Assembly (NCBI GenBank): GCA_022410635.1
Contig: JAJVDF010001197.1
Location: 206,738 to 270,737 of the forward strand
Length of the DNA stretch: 64,000 nt
Source: Tretioscincus oriximinensis
Taxonomy: Eukaryota; Chordata; Lepidosauria; Squamata; Gymnophthalmidae
Direction of reading: 5' to 3'
Made by a program: the position numbers and the translations under genes. The notes below the pieces were generated by a model. It was not told the DNA's origin, did no database searches, and was given only the letters and a program-made list of their open reading frames with translations. Each line of letters starts with the position of its first letter. Position 1 is the stretch's first letter. This document shows positions 46,036 through 57,686 of the stretch, in pieces.

Positions 46036-48585
46036 AGTTCTAACTAGTTTTTCCTGTAATAGCTTCCACAATCCACCATCTTGGACATGCCTGTCATACG
46101 GGGCCAGTCTGAACTGAAAATGTTAGCTTTGAATACACAGTTACACACTTTCAGGCATTTTGCATACCTGGAAGTAATTACTTCATCATTGTAGATGCAG
46201 GTGTACAGATAACCCTGTAATTTTACCCTGCCGTCTGGTAGGGTTCAAGAGAGGGCTTTAGAATGATTCAGTTATTTTTTCCTCTTACCATCTACAGGCA
46301 GCTACATTCTTTCACAGCTTCCTTTATGTAATCTTAAATATCATTTCTTAGGTAGCTTAACAAAGGCATGGCAATTGTGCTGTTTACCAACATTTCATCG
46401 GATTGCTCCGGTTTGACAGTGACAGCAGTGGGCAGAAATCACTTCACATCAACATCCACCACAGATCGTCAGATGTTGCTTCCTGCTATGAATCAGGTCA
46501 ACTTCTGGTGACACTGCGAGATATTAACGAGCTGATACATACTGTTTCTCCCATGATGCAGTTCCATAATCGAAAAAGTGGTGGCAAAGACTATCCAGAA
46601 CCAAGCTTTAAAATCCATGTTGTTCGTTACTGCAAGATCTTAAATTTAACATTCTATGTTTGCAGAAAAGACTCTCCCTACAAACAAGGAAGCCATTCAA
46701 CATGTCATTAGCTCCCCTCCAGCCTTCTAGTTCTTCACTGAAGGACGGGATTATCTGAGGTTCCATCTAAATGCATCTCTACGCATCTCGGCCATTCAAA
46801 CAAGCAAATAATGGCTACATACTCATGCCTCGTTGATTGCCTTTGAGGACGTAGCTTCTTCCTTTTGCATGGATGGAGTTTTTCTTCTGCCTCACACATT
46901 AGCATCTGAAGAAAGTCCCTTTCTAGACATCCTCTCCCTCAGTTTATATTTGTTAGGTGAGTAACTGGGAATGCTTGCTGTTTAAGAATGAAACTAGAAC
47001 TTAGTAACCAGAAAGTTGCTGGGTTAATCCGCAGCCTCTCCTCATAAGGAAGCAACACCAAGCAACATCAATGCAGTTTATCACCTCAGAGAGAGGGAGA
47101 GAAAGCATATACTGCAAGACAATATCTGCAACTTGAAAAGCTCCAGGTTACCCATTAATATATGTGAGAGAGGAGGATGTCCTTGTCAAAGGGCAGAACA
47201 GCCCCTATCCCTCCAGGTGCCAGGCAAAGAGTATGCAGTCTCTCTTTACTTTCTTGGGTGGTAAAGTTGTGTTAAGAGCTTCAGACAATGCCTGTCTCCA
47301 ATAAAGAGCTATCCTGGAGGCTGGAGGAAAGCCAATAGTATGTCACATAGTAGCCTTCTTTGTAGGGAGAGGGGAAGCATTTTCTCTAATGTTTCTTCAG
47401 TAGAATGTTTTTTTCTCTAATCTTGAAATTTTACAATATATGCACAAAAAACCTTATGGGTGATTCCTAAGATTCATAGAATCACAGGATTGGCTATTAG
47501 CTTGTATCTGTTTTAATATTATTTCCTCAGCAGAAAGTTTGAATCTCACACAGTGGCAGTTATACCTCCCAAAAGAATGGAATTCAGGGACAGGAAAAGA
47601 ACTAAATTCCCATTAGCTACTGCATGGCATTAGAGAATAATAGCTGAGGAAAAAACACCCTAGTTTGTACCATGTACAGCCTTAAACTGTAAAATGAATT
47701 AGAATGGCAATATGAACATCACATTTTTGAATTTGTTTTGTTGCCTGAACACAGCAATTCCATTCATTTTCTCCAGCCTACATTGAAACATATCACTTTT
47801 CCCATGAGTGCACATAAAACAGGCAGTGTTAGGGACATGAACAGAACTCGGACTTTGTTGTTGACATTGGTGTTGTTTTTGTTGTCTTGCTGTTCTAGTG
47901 GGATTCAGGTGCAAGAGCTGCCAGAAGCCAAACACTTTTATTGCATTAACACCAGAATCTTGGGGGATAGACTTCAAAAGAATGACTNTCATTTCATCGA
48001 GTTTGCACTAAAGACATTTCTACCCCCAGTTCTGCACACAAGAAACAAGAGGAGCAAAGAAAAGCCGTGGGATTATCCTGCTAAGAATTTATACTACACA
48101 TCAGGCTTTCCTCTTTACTTCTCTTTGATTATTACAGTGTGAAGACAAGAAGGCAACTAAAATAAGGTGAATTGACCCCAACAGTGTATTTACCTACAAG
48201 GGCAATTAGTCTATTAGGACACAATGGAAACAATCCCACCACAACTATTATAGTTACTTCACGTGAGACGGGGAAAAATCTCTCAGCTTTAAGATTCCTT
48301 CCCCACTTTCTTTCATGGGGTTTCATTTCACAGTTGCCTGATGTCTGTATTGTCCACTGTCAGAAATCAATGAGGCAACTACAACAGAAGGCCCAATCCA
48401 GCATGAGACCTAGAATCCCTCTGGGACTCTTGTTTCACAGAGAAGAGACTTTAACCCCTTCCTAGGCAGTTCCGCAGGGTACAGTTTGATCTAGGTGGCC
48501 CAAATGATTGCAGTACTTAGACTTAACCATTACTAAATCTTTTTTAACAAGTGTTGAAAGACCGAGGTCTTAACCTCTTGCACCA
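46036..48585. other. No recognised gene; two unassigned open frames
   Basis: A 102-codon frame at 46403-46711 and a 134-codon frame at 47738-48142 are open on the plus strand. The second includes a hydrophobic stretch (TLLLTLVLFLLSCCSSGI) that looks like a signal peptide. Neither has a domain I recognise, conserved splice context or nearby promoter. I treat both as unproven. Confidence 0.25.
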
Positions 48586-48589
48586 CTTT

Positions 48590-48700
48590 GCCTCTCTTTT
48601 ATAGCTCAGGACAGTTAACAACAGAAACAGAATTAACACATTAAAACNACATTACCTGAAAGTAAGGAAGGGAGAGCGGTTTTTTCACCCAAAAGCCAGA
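48590..48700 (-). mobile_element. L2-type 3' UTR scrap, minus strand
   Basis: ATAGCTCAGGACAGTTAACA, ATTAACACATTAAAAC and ATTACCTGAAAGTAAGGAAG match the antisense tail at 60700-60780 (ATGGTTAACTG, ACCATACCTGAAAGAAGGGA). Confidence 0.55.
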
Positions 48701-48769
48701 AGAAAGAGATAACAAAAAGTGATGTTTGCAATCTTGTACCTATGTTACAGAATGAGCAGGTACAGTTAA

Positions 48770-49130
48770 AAGAACCTGAAGAACTATTTTCTCTTATCAC
48801 ACAACACTAGGATCATGGGGTATGCCTTGAAACTGATGGGTTTAGGACAGACAAAGAAAAGTATTTCAATCAGAGAGTCACTAGTCTGTGGAATTTAATT
48901 CCAGTAAAGGTGAAGGAAACTAACCGTCCAAATAGTTTTCAGATAGGATTAGACAAGTTCATAGAAGCCAAGAGTATAAATACTACTAAGATGGATCTCT
49001 TGATACTGCTTCTGGAATGGAGAACAGGCAGAATTCCTGAAATATCATTTGCAGGGAGTGGAGAACAGATTTTGCCTTTTTCTGCTTGGTGGGCCACTGT
49101 GTGAGACAGGATGNTGGACAATTTTGGCTT
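48770..49130 (+). mobile_element. CR1 3' end, plus strand
   Basis: ATCACACAACACTAGGATCA, TTTAGGACAGACAAAGAAAA, TTCTGGAATGGAGAACAGGC and TGGTGGGCCACTGTGTGAGA match the CR1 3' region at 42050-42420. 5'-truncated and diverged. Confidence 0.85.
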
Positions 49131-49164
49131 TGGTCTGTTGTGGAGAAAGCAGCAAAAGCAACGT

Positions 49165-49250
49165 GTGCCACCCTATGGTTGGCCGCCTTGAGACCTTCGG
49201 GTATAGGGTGGGATATAAGTACAAGTAAATAAATANATAAATCCCTGCAA
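49165..49250 (+). mobile_element. L2-type 3' tail with AAAT repeats
   Basis: GGCCGCCTTGAGACCTTCGG then GTATAGGGTGGGATATAAGT and AAATAAATAAA. This is the plus-sense form of the L2 3' end seen antisense at 28975-29015. Confidence 0.8.
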
Positions 49251-50035
49251 CTGTGTAACCCACAATATTATGTTTTCCTTTACTAAACCCTGATAATCTA
49301 ACAATACTCTCCTTTAATGCTGCAGTTTGATTTTGCTTTATAAAAAAGAATGCCTTCTCATTTTGTTTATGTGAAATAAATTGCAGGAATGTCAATACCT
49401 GATTAAGAATTCCTGAAGCCTGTAGACATGTCCTGACTGTAAATTCTACCAGATCTTCTGTGAATACAAAGCCAAGCTCTCTAGATATTGATGGACAACA
49501 ACATACTTTATTTTTGTCCATTTTTCATTTTGGCCTGTGTCCAATACTATCTTGAATATGCTGCAGAAGAAAAACAAAATACAAATGGCATAAATAAAAT
49601 GGATGCAAAAATGAAAGAATGTGTTCCTCAGTTTTAGGCTTAATAAAAATATGATTTCCATTCATGCCATTACGATAGACATGATGATTCTAATATGTAG
49701 TTCTAGTTCAACCCACAGCTTTTTGCAGAATATTTAAAATATCCATCATTAATCCTAAATATATACTCAAATGAACTGACATTTATATCTTGAAATAAAG
49801 TAGCACTTCTTTATACTTCGAGGTGTTAACATTAACCAAATGCAGGGCCATATTTTGTGTGTATGATGCTCCTGGGCAGTAAAAGTTTTTACTCCTTCCC
49901 CCTCTTCCCAGAGGGCTCAAGTAGGTGTAGACAGAAGAAGTCAGGTGGGCAGAGACAGGGGGTCAGGTAGGCAGAGCAAGCAGCATTTTTATTCCCACTC
50001 TTTAACCACACCAGAATTTTAATCAAGATTCCGTC
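49251..50035. other. No recognisable feature
   Basis: About 0.8 kb without a supported feature. Confidence 0.4.
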
Positions 50036-50039
50036 CACA

Positions 50040-50125
50040 TTAGGAGTGTGAAAAAAAGTGCTAGGCAGAATGGATGGTCAATGGCCTGATTCGGCATTGG
50101 TCCTTTTATATTTTTATGTTCCAAC
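50040..50125 (+). mobile_element. CR1 3'-terminal scrap, plus strand
   Basis: GGATGGTCAATGGCCTGATT and GGCATTGGTCCTTTTATATT then TTTATGTTCC parallel the CR1 3' end (TGGACTCTAGCCCAAACCAG, TTTTATGTTCTTATG). Short. Confidence 0.5.
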
Positions 50126-50888
50126 CCACAAATCAGGAGCCGGATGCACAAGAAGTTAGAACATAAAGTCCTTTACATCTGGCAAAGTCTTCCAAAGTAT
50201 TCTAACAATCAACACGAGTCACTTTGTTAGAACAATCAGTCTTAACAGTGACTGATTCCTGTCACACTTTGTAACTGTGTTGGCACTTGATGACTTCTGC
50301 TGTATGCACAGCAGTATTTAATTCTTTGCTTGCCACCAGTCCTGAGAACCAGTTTATCACTCCTATCATAAGGTATTTATTTCTTATTAGAAGAATGTCC
50401 AAAGGAGGATCTCATGTACTTTAACACGGCAGATTTCTTTTTATGAGTACGCTGGAATTTCTTTGCTCAAATGCAGTTTTAGGTCACTGCTTGTTTTGTT
50501 GTGATCTGTACTTCTTCACATGAACAAAATCAATACCCAATTCAACATGAATGGCAGCTTTTGTTCAAGACTTGGAAAATAATGGGGGTTTCAAGCCAAG
50601 CCTGAGCTGAAACGACAGACAAATAGTTAGGAAAGCTCCGGTAGTTTGATTTTTTACTTGCTTAGTGCAGCAAACCTCTGATTTTTCACTTTTTTTTNAA
50701 AAAAGGAATTTGAATTGATAATACTTTTCCACTTTAAAAAGAGTGTTAATAGTAAGCCTTGCAGTATTTTTGTGAGACAGCTATTAACCTAAAGGTGGTG
50801 TTCATCCTACAGACGTGTGTGAGTTTCTCTTGCATTTTCTTATATGTACAGAACAAATAAACAAAAGTCTAAAATGTTTCTCCAGTAG
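50126..50888. other. No recognisable feature
   Basis: About 0.76 kb, nothing supported. Confidence 0.4.
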
Positions 50889-51345
50889 TAGCTATTTTGA
50901 TAGGTCAGGGGGGACTGAGTTATTTCAAGCTAGTGGATGATGCCCATTCCTGCCAGTACAATGGGTGTTCTAACTGGTGGCCCCACCCCGAAGGTGCTGA
51001 TGCTTCTGGCCCCTCTCATAGCATGTCTCCCCACTGCTGGTCTTACCTTGTCCTGTGGCCAGTGCTGTCGGGGAGGATGCCTGTCTGACCATGGGCCGGC
51101 CAGGTTATGAGTGCAATTGTGCTTGTGTTGCTGTCCTGGAACATAAGCTCTGGCTGGCTGGTGTCATGGGCGTGCACCATATTCATCCAGGTTGTGTGGA
51201 TTGCTGCTGTGGACACCATTTTCTTCCCACAAATCCTCCTTTGGGGACCTGCCATACTCACCACCATGTTTCCGGAGGTCCTNCTGTGAACCTGCCATGT
51301 GGACTGTGCAATGTTTTAGGAAATTCTTCTGTTTCAGGACAGAAG
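50889..51345. other. Unassigned GC-rich island
   Basis: About 450 bp that stand out from AT-rich flanks by high G+C. The block contains CTCATAGCATGTCTCC, GGGCCGGCCAGG and repeated CCTGCCAT motifs. Frames in several registers are Cys/His/Trp-rich but show no domain. It could be an unrecognised repeat or a diverged exon-bearing pseudogene. Confidence 0.3.
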
Positions 51346-51384
51346 GAAGATCATCAGTTTGAATTTTATATATACTATACTATA

Positions 51385-51458
51385 CTGCTCAAAACAATTA
51401 AGGGAACACTTTAACATAACATGTTATGTTAAAGTGTTCCCTTAATTGTTTTGAGCCG
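51385..51458. mobile_element. 74-bp palindromic mariner-like mini-element
   Basis: The arms CTGCTCAAAACAATTAAGGG then AACACTTTAACATAACAT fold onto their reverse complement with almost no loop (centre at ACATGTTATG). One mismatch occurs at the end (GAGCCG for GAGCAG). TA flanks are at 51383-51384 and 51459-51460. Same family as 14932-14998. Confidence 0.85.
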
Positions 51459-51460
51459 TA

Positions 51461-52204
51461 TACTGTATATTTAGATAGTGGGAACAATGGGAAATCTCAA
51501 ATACTGTACTCTATTTTTCTCCATTGATTANTTCCAGGGATACCAAATTAAGTTGGTCAGGCAGCATAAGCTACTTGCTTTCACTGCTACACAATCCTTC
51601 ATGTTTGTTTCAGTGTATATAATCATGTGTGTGGGGTTTTTTGTTAACATTTAGCTTTTATTTAACAAATCTAACACACATCACATATGTTTCAACCTAT
51701 TTTCAACAGTGTTATTAAAGTGATAACTATTATCACAAATTTAATTTGCTGGTTGCTCTCTGATACCTTCATGTGTTTTATTATAAGCAATGATAGATAT
51801 AAGTTGATTTACTGTTTAGTCCATTTATGATCTTAAAAAAGATAGACAAAACTAGAGACAATCAAAATATTTTTCCTGTGGGAAAGACAAAAATCTCATG
51901 AATATACAAGATTCTTGTACAATTTCCCAGCATTGGTTAGTATAATAATTGATAATTTGACAGAAATATAATACCTCCTGGAGATTAGTTTTAACTGCAT
52001 CTTTTGTACTTTTGAAGTTCTTGAATACATTGATTTTGTGACTGCATTTCCCCTGCCCCATTTAGCCATGTCTATTTCACAGTTAAGCATTTATTCCCAA
52101 TATCCCTTTATGGCTATGATAGTGGTGATCATTTTTGGAGTGGGATCACACTGCATTTCTTCCTTATAGGTCCAAATGATTGAAGGGGCATACACTGCTG
52201 TCAC
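51461..52204. other. No recognisable feature
   Basis: About 0.75 kb, AT-rich, nothing supported. Confidence 0.4.
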
Positions 52205-52275
52205 CATATCAGAAGCTACCCTGAGACCTTTGGGTATTGGGGGTGGGTAGGTATAAGTACAAACAAATAAAATCT
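52205..52275 (+). mobile_element. L2-type 3' tail, plus strand
   Basis: AAGCTACCCTGAGACCTTTG then GGTATTGGGGGTGGGTAGGT, ATAAGTACAAACAAATAAA: the last bases of an L2 copy, nothing more. Confidence 0.65.
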
Positions 52276-54084
52276 TGGGATGTCAGTGCCGTCATAACAG
52301 TAGGCAACTGCCTCAGTTTGTCTCAAATAGAAGACTTGAACTAATGGCTTAGATGAGAACTATATTTTTTTGCCACAAAGGCTTCATGATGCTTTTTGAC
52401 TTATTATACATTTTTGCAGGCCTCTATGATGATCATTTGCCAAGGAAGGTCTGGTTTTTGTTTGAATCAGATTTATGTGCACATGTTTTGTCTTTATATG
52501 ATTGCCGTTTGATATGTAGATTATTCACTCTGTAAATCTGTACTGTTAACCTTTGGAAGTCTTTATTGTTTTCTTTTGATATTATATTTACTTTCTTATA
52601 AGTTGTTATTTTGAGTGAGCATCTGGATGTTTTTTACTCCAGAGACGTCTTTGAATAGTACTGCTTTATTTTCTTTAATACTACCAGTTTTTTTCATAGC
52701 AGCTAAGTGGCCAAATCAATGTGAATGAGGCTACTTCAGGTGCTATTACAACATGTAATTTTAATTAACCCATTCTGAAGAAATGGATTAGATCTGTGGG
52801 GGGGAATGACAATATTGTTTTTCTGGTTTAGTCTAGCTCTTCAAGGTGGAAGATGGATCAAAGGAATAACCAATGTTAGTCTGGGTCCAGGAAAACTACA
52901 AGGTGTTCTCTTGCTAGGTTTTCTGGATTAAAAGTATGTGTCAGAACAGCACATCATAGTAGAAAAATATGTATTTTCAGATTAGGGAATCTTGTTCCAT
53001 CTCCCAGTGACTTTGGACAAAGGAGATATTAAAGGTCTGAAGCCTTCTTTTACATCTGAAACAACCTTTATTTTTTTAACGTTACATACCATTTTTCTTT
53101 CTTACTCTGATATTTATTTTTCGCCTACTGAAGTACCTGGCCAGGTGTAAATCAAAACACAAAGCAGAAGAAAATGAAGAAGACAGCTAAGGGATTTCAT
53201 ATTATATCATCTTTTCTCATTAAGGTTCATCATTCAAATACATGTCCAAACAATTATTTTCTTGCAAGTGATTTGGAGCTGTTTTTTCAGGTCAGCATTG
53301 CTATCCAAATGTTTGATGCCAACAGTCTCTTGCTGTGGAAAGATTGAAACTTCATGGCTGAATAACTAGGCTTGGGTAAGGAATCACAGGGGCCTATCAG
53401 CAGTTTAAATCAACACATCCTGCTTGACTAAAGAAGTCGGTTTCAAAGCAGTCCTGGCTTGGCTGATATCAAACTGGATCAAACTCAATCTCAGCAGTCC
53501 ACATTTGAATCAAATTTGCACATCTCTACAACTCAGTATTTTCTCTCTGTCTTTATTGTTATTCTATGAGATATGCATTGCCTTTCTTTCTTTTTCTTCT
53601 GCAAACCTGTAAAGCAAAATGTAAAAAGTTATGAAAACCTTCAGCATGTAAGAAGCTGAGCTTTTATGACTCAATAAATAAATAAATAAACATTTTATTA
53701 TAACATTTCCATGCAAAACATTAATAAGACTTTGGACTAATAGAGCATGCTTCACTAAACTCTGAAACCATTTTCCTCACTTTAGTATGAATGCCACAAG
53801 AAGCTAATTTGCATAGCAATACTTTTCTTTTGTTGTGCAGGTTGAATTATGACATGTTTGCTCCTAAACCTCTTAAAAGCAGGTTGTAATAGTCCAGTAG
53901 CATTATGACAGCATTACAGTCCTGTAAACCTAATTGATAACTTTGGGTCAGGGAGTGTCAGCCAAGCATAGAGAGGGACAACTGGTAGAATAATTAGGTT
54001 GGAAGTATTGGTATTTCTCCATGAGGGAACTTATTTCTATTATTTTTAATGCTTTAGTATTTTACTGTTCTAATTTGTATACTA
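52276..54084. other. No recognisable gene; (AAAT)4 at about 53673
   Basis: About 1.8 kb with only a short AATA/AAAT microsatellite near 53673-53692. No gene or repeat family is supported. Confidence 0.4.
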
Positions 54085-54480
54085 TCCTTAAATAAGCCCT
54101 GCTGCAATAGGCCACTGGCTGTCACTGCTCATGGCACTTCCTCTGCATTTTCTGATCATAAGGAAAGTTCAGGTCAGCAGCGGAGCACCTCTGGAAGCTC
54201 CTCTTATTGCTCCATGCAGGGAATCATGGAGGGCTTCCCTTTCCTGGAGCTCCCTGATTTGCTACGTCCAGCAGCAAATCAGGGAGCCAATTCATGGGGA
54301 GGAGGGAGGGGGGTCAGTGTCCCACATGTTGCCATGGTGGCAGCATGCTTCTCACAAGTAGGGCTCCCATGCCGAAATGCCCTTTATTTTGGAATATATC
54401 TTGGAATAAGGGCCTGNCAGTCACATGCTACTATAGACTATGGCAGGCTTCAGTTGAAATGGTGTCTATTTTACATCCCC
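54085..54480. repeat. Interspersed repeat family X, copy with central hairpin
   Basis: The right edge TTGGAATATATCTTGGAATA then AGGGCCTGNCAGTCACATGC and ATAGACTATGGCAGGC is the inverse of the 9118 end. Internally GAGCTCCCTGATTTGCT (about 54247) pairs with AGCAAATCAGGGAGCC (about 54268) across a short loop. The left edge is unclear. No coding domain. Confidence 0.5.
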
Positions 54481-54628
54481 AAACAAAGCATACTGAATAA
54501 AGGCACCTACTTTATTCTGCTTTTTTAATTGTTATTTTTCAAATTGGAACAAGAATAGATAATATTATTTGTACTTTTAATGTTCTGGAAGACATATCAA
54601 ACCTATGAGCTCGAATTTCACTAGTGAA

Positions 54629-54913
54629 TCATTTGCTTTGAGATTTGCACATCATCATCATCATCAAAAACTCTGAACCAGTGGAACCTTCTGCTTGCTT
54701 CTTTTTCAAAACACTAGCAGGAAACCAAGAACTCGTGGTGAAAATTAGCTTCATCAATTTTTTAATTTGCTTTGGACTGACTGAATTTCCTTCTCCATAT
54801 GTCTTCAAGAAACACATAATCTCTTCACTAACCTGGTCTATCTGAGACCGTGAACCAAATTTCTTTGATTCCACCCCACCCATATCCTGCCTAAAACCCC
54901 TGAGGCTCACCAA
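54629..54913 (-). pseudogene. Gag matrix-like open frame of a truncated endogenous retrovirus
   Basis: A 94-codon minus-strand frame begins about 130 bases downstream of the primer-binding site. Its middle (VSEEIMCFLKTYGEG then SVSPKQIKKLMKLI) has the helix pattern and KTY/SPK spacing I associate with matrix domains of class II (alpha/beta-like) retroviral Gag. It ends in a low-complexity ATC/Met run, and no capsid, pol or env sequence follows to the left, so the provirus is truncated inside gag. A splice-donor consensus (GAG then GTAAGT, reverse of 54913-54919) overlaps the start. Assignment rests on pattern plus context. Confidence 0.45.
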
Positions 54914-55046
54914 CTTACCTCAAAGGCGTGTACACTCGACTCCCTTTTCCCTGGGAACGTCCACAGGATACAGGTCCCNAAGAGACGTATCGCTGCAAAC
55001 ACGTCCAGTCAAAACATGCATGACACATGTGCAACACGTGTTCTGC

Positions 55047-55065
55047 GATCACGGCCGGGGTCACC
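55047..55065 (-). other. Retroviral primer-binding site, tRNA-Trp type
   Basis: On the minus strand this reads TGGTGACCCCGGCCGTGAT. The 3' end of tRNA-Trp is complementary to TGGTGACCCCG followed by ACGTGAT, so the match is near complete with one extra/changed base in the middle. It lies a few bases inside a CA dinucleotide that would end the LTR, the correct place. Confidence 0.7.
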
Positions 55066-55070
55066 ATTTA

Positions 55071-55906
55071 ATGAGATTCTTTAATACTTAAACCTTAGTG
55101 TGTCATGCCACTNGAATACCGTGTAAAAGAATACACACAGAGATCATCTTAATACAAGGAAAATCAGGTGGACCATGCTGGCTTGCATGAGTCCCACTTT
55201 CTGACTCCCAAACAATTCTTTTTATTGATTACAAAAAGTAGGCGTGTTTGAAAGTTTTAGAGTAGGAGTGTCTTGAAAGAGAGGGAAGTTTGAGATGTAG
55301 AAAAAAGGTGTGTCATAGGCAAACAAAGACCTAGACAAGAAATGGAAAAATACTGAATCTGCATTACCCTTTTTGCGCATGTGTGAACTACATCACATTC
55401 CAGAGATAACTTCTCTCCCAACCATAAATTCTCATTGAACTGTTCTGTGACCTTTCTGGCCTTAACTGTTTCTTTCCCATGTTATCTTATTAACCATCAG
55501 GCCTCTGCTATCCCTGTGTTTATACCTTAGCAGAGAAGGAAAGATTAATTGGGAAGTCCAAGACAGTTACAAAAGGTCAGTTTACACAGATAGGCCAACA
55601 GGCATCCCTTTACCATTGTTTCTTGAGTTCTGTTACTCAAGATAATATATACAAAAGCTCTGTGCCTATCTTCTTCAAACTGCCTCTCAGCCTGTTATTT
55701 TACAGAGGTCCAGTTCCTAGTTCAATATATTTGAGATATTTAATTCATATTTATATCAAATTGTTTCATATCAATCTGATGAATCCCACAATGCCCCTTT
55801 CACATATAACTTTAGTTGCTTTTTCATAGATTCAAAAGTACAAAATGTAAGCTTTGCAAAATATTTTGTCAAACTATTTAATGTTCTTATTTTATACAAT
55901 ATCTCA
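55071..55906 (-). mobile_element. Putative retroviral 5' LTR, minus strand
   Basis: On the minus strand the unit would start TGAGATATTG (from 55906) and end GAATCTCA (at 55071), giving TGAGAT/ATCTCA inverted ends. It contains a TATAAA-like box (antisense TTTATA at about 55519) and an AATAAA signal (antisense 55221-55226) about 150 bases before its end. The PBS follows directly. The outer limit is inferred from the inverted ends only. No second LTR is found in the window, so the 3' part of the provirus was lost. Confidence 0.5.
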
Positions 55907-56741
55907 TTTTCCCTTCCCAGTCCTTCATTCAAAGGATAGACCTGAAGAAATGAGCATATTACAAGATGAGGAAGGATTGTGACTCAAAAGATTCTCAGGT
56001 ACAATCTTATCTGTGATGCTTATACTATTCTTCTCAGAAGTTAAAAGACAGTGAAATGCTGGCCCAAAGGCTCAAATATACGTGATGGGTAAGCAGCACT
56101 GAAGACATAAAACTAAAGTTATTGCAAACATTTTTGGTTACATTTAAAAAGCAGAATATGTGCTATAATGGAAAGCAGCAAGTCTCTTATGCATATCTTG
56201 AGCCTCAAAAACTAAAATAATTCTGTATCAACAATACTATTCAGGCTAGGGGGAAAACAAATGATTTTTACTTTCAAAGTGCCTTGCATATATTACATTG
56301 GATTTTAAATGCTCCTAAATCTGGATTTATTGGGACACAAGACAACAGATCCAATACCAAATTTGGCACCAAATTTTATTGGCCAGTTACTAAAGGTGCA
56401 CTCAGACAGGGCTTTTGGGGGGTTATAATTATACCAAAGATTGCAAATCCATAAATACATTAAAATGTTTGTTAACTATGGAATCTNCCAAACATATCTT
56501 GTTTGTTTATACTTCCTCTTCCTTTCTCTTTGTGTCTGGAAATACCTACTTTTAATGATATGTGCTGCTTTGCACCTGGCTATGGCTTCCCATGATTCCG
56601 AGTGGTTGTTTGTAACATCCATTTCAAGACTTAGATTGGCTACATGTGCTTTCATGTTTTTCTGTCCAACTAAAATGAGAATCTTCCTTGGTAATATTTC
56701 CTGTAATACATTATACTAGTGGAATTAGCCGTTTGTGTTAC
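55907..56741. other. No recognisable feature
   Basis: About 0.8 kb, nothing supported. Confidence 0.4.
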
Positions 56742-56978
56742 AGTAGCTCTATCCCTCCTCCCCATTACTCCAATCCATTCTTCCACCCACACCCTCCCTC
56801 CCTTGTCCCCTCCCATTCCCCTTTCACTTGCTGCTTCTTTGTTTCATTCTTTCAGTTTTCCTTTTCTTCCTTCCTTTTCCCTTTCCTTCTTTATTTTTTC
56901 TTTATATTCCTTCCGTTCCTTCCATCTTTTATCCATTCCTTCCTCCCTTTTCTTTTTTCCTTTCCCTCCCAGTCAGGG
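56742..56978 (+). repeat. Polypyrimidine tract, about 240 bp
   Basis: Nearly unbroken C/T on the plus strand (CTCCCTCCCTTGTCCCCTCC, TTCCTTCCTTTTCCCTTTCC). Such homopurine/homopyrimidine runs can form triplex DNA. Long Ser/Phe/Pro-rich frames here are compositional. Confidence 0.9.
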
Positions 56979-57007
56979 CCACATTTAGGCAAAATACCAG
57001 GTACTTA

Positions 57008-57015
57008 GCAGATAC
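57008..57015. repeat. hAT target-site duplication, left
   Basis: GCAGATAC, identical to 60276-60283. Confidence 0.9.
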
Positions 57016-57686
57016 CAGGGTGGATAAAAATCAATGTTTTTTTTNAAAAAAAAATCAAAAAAATCGGATTTTTTTTTGTTTAAATTGGATTTTTTTTATT
57101 TAAATCGGATTTTTTTTATTTAAATCGGGTTTTTTTCAATAAACTGCTTTTTGAGGAAAATATTTTACCATCCAAAGGTTCTTCCATCATGAGATAAAGC
57201 TGAGTTGTTTAACTCAGTAGAATAAAGGCTGTATATGTGTAACATTCACAATGCCATGCTCTTCCAGAGGTTTCTGTAGGATTTAGTGGGCAGTTTCTCT
57301 CCTATATTATCACAGACGCTTGCTTTACTTACGCAGTTCTCAAAACTGAATTTGACTCCGCAGAGGTCCCAGCCTCTTCTTCACAGCAAAAATGTTACAA
57401 CATGAACAGAGACCTTAATCCTATTGTTCTACAAACCTATGAATACAGAATCAACCCCTTCAGTGCCAAGTCCAAGAAGTTAGACAATATGTTTCTTATT
57501 GTTTGGAGTGGAATAGATCTGCACAACACAAGAAGAATGTGAATCTAAGTGTGAGGAGAAGGAAGGGCAAGCAGACAAGAAAATGAAAGTGAAACTTTGA
57601 GCACAATACTGCAGCATAGCCACAGACAGACAAGTCTGGATCTGTTTGTGTGTACGATCTGAGGTTTATTACATTCTTTCCTTATA

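Noticed and set aside
46403..46711. 102-codon frame as a host exon
   Set aside because: No recognisable domain, no clear splice sites, and such lengths occur by chance in 64 kb.
56688..57103. Three overlapping Ser/Phe/Pro-rich frames
   Set aside because: They are produced by the polypyrimidine tract in all three registers.
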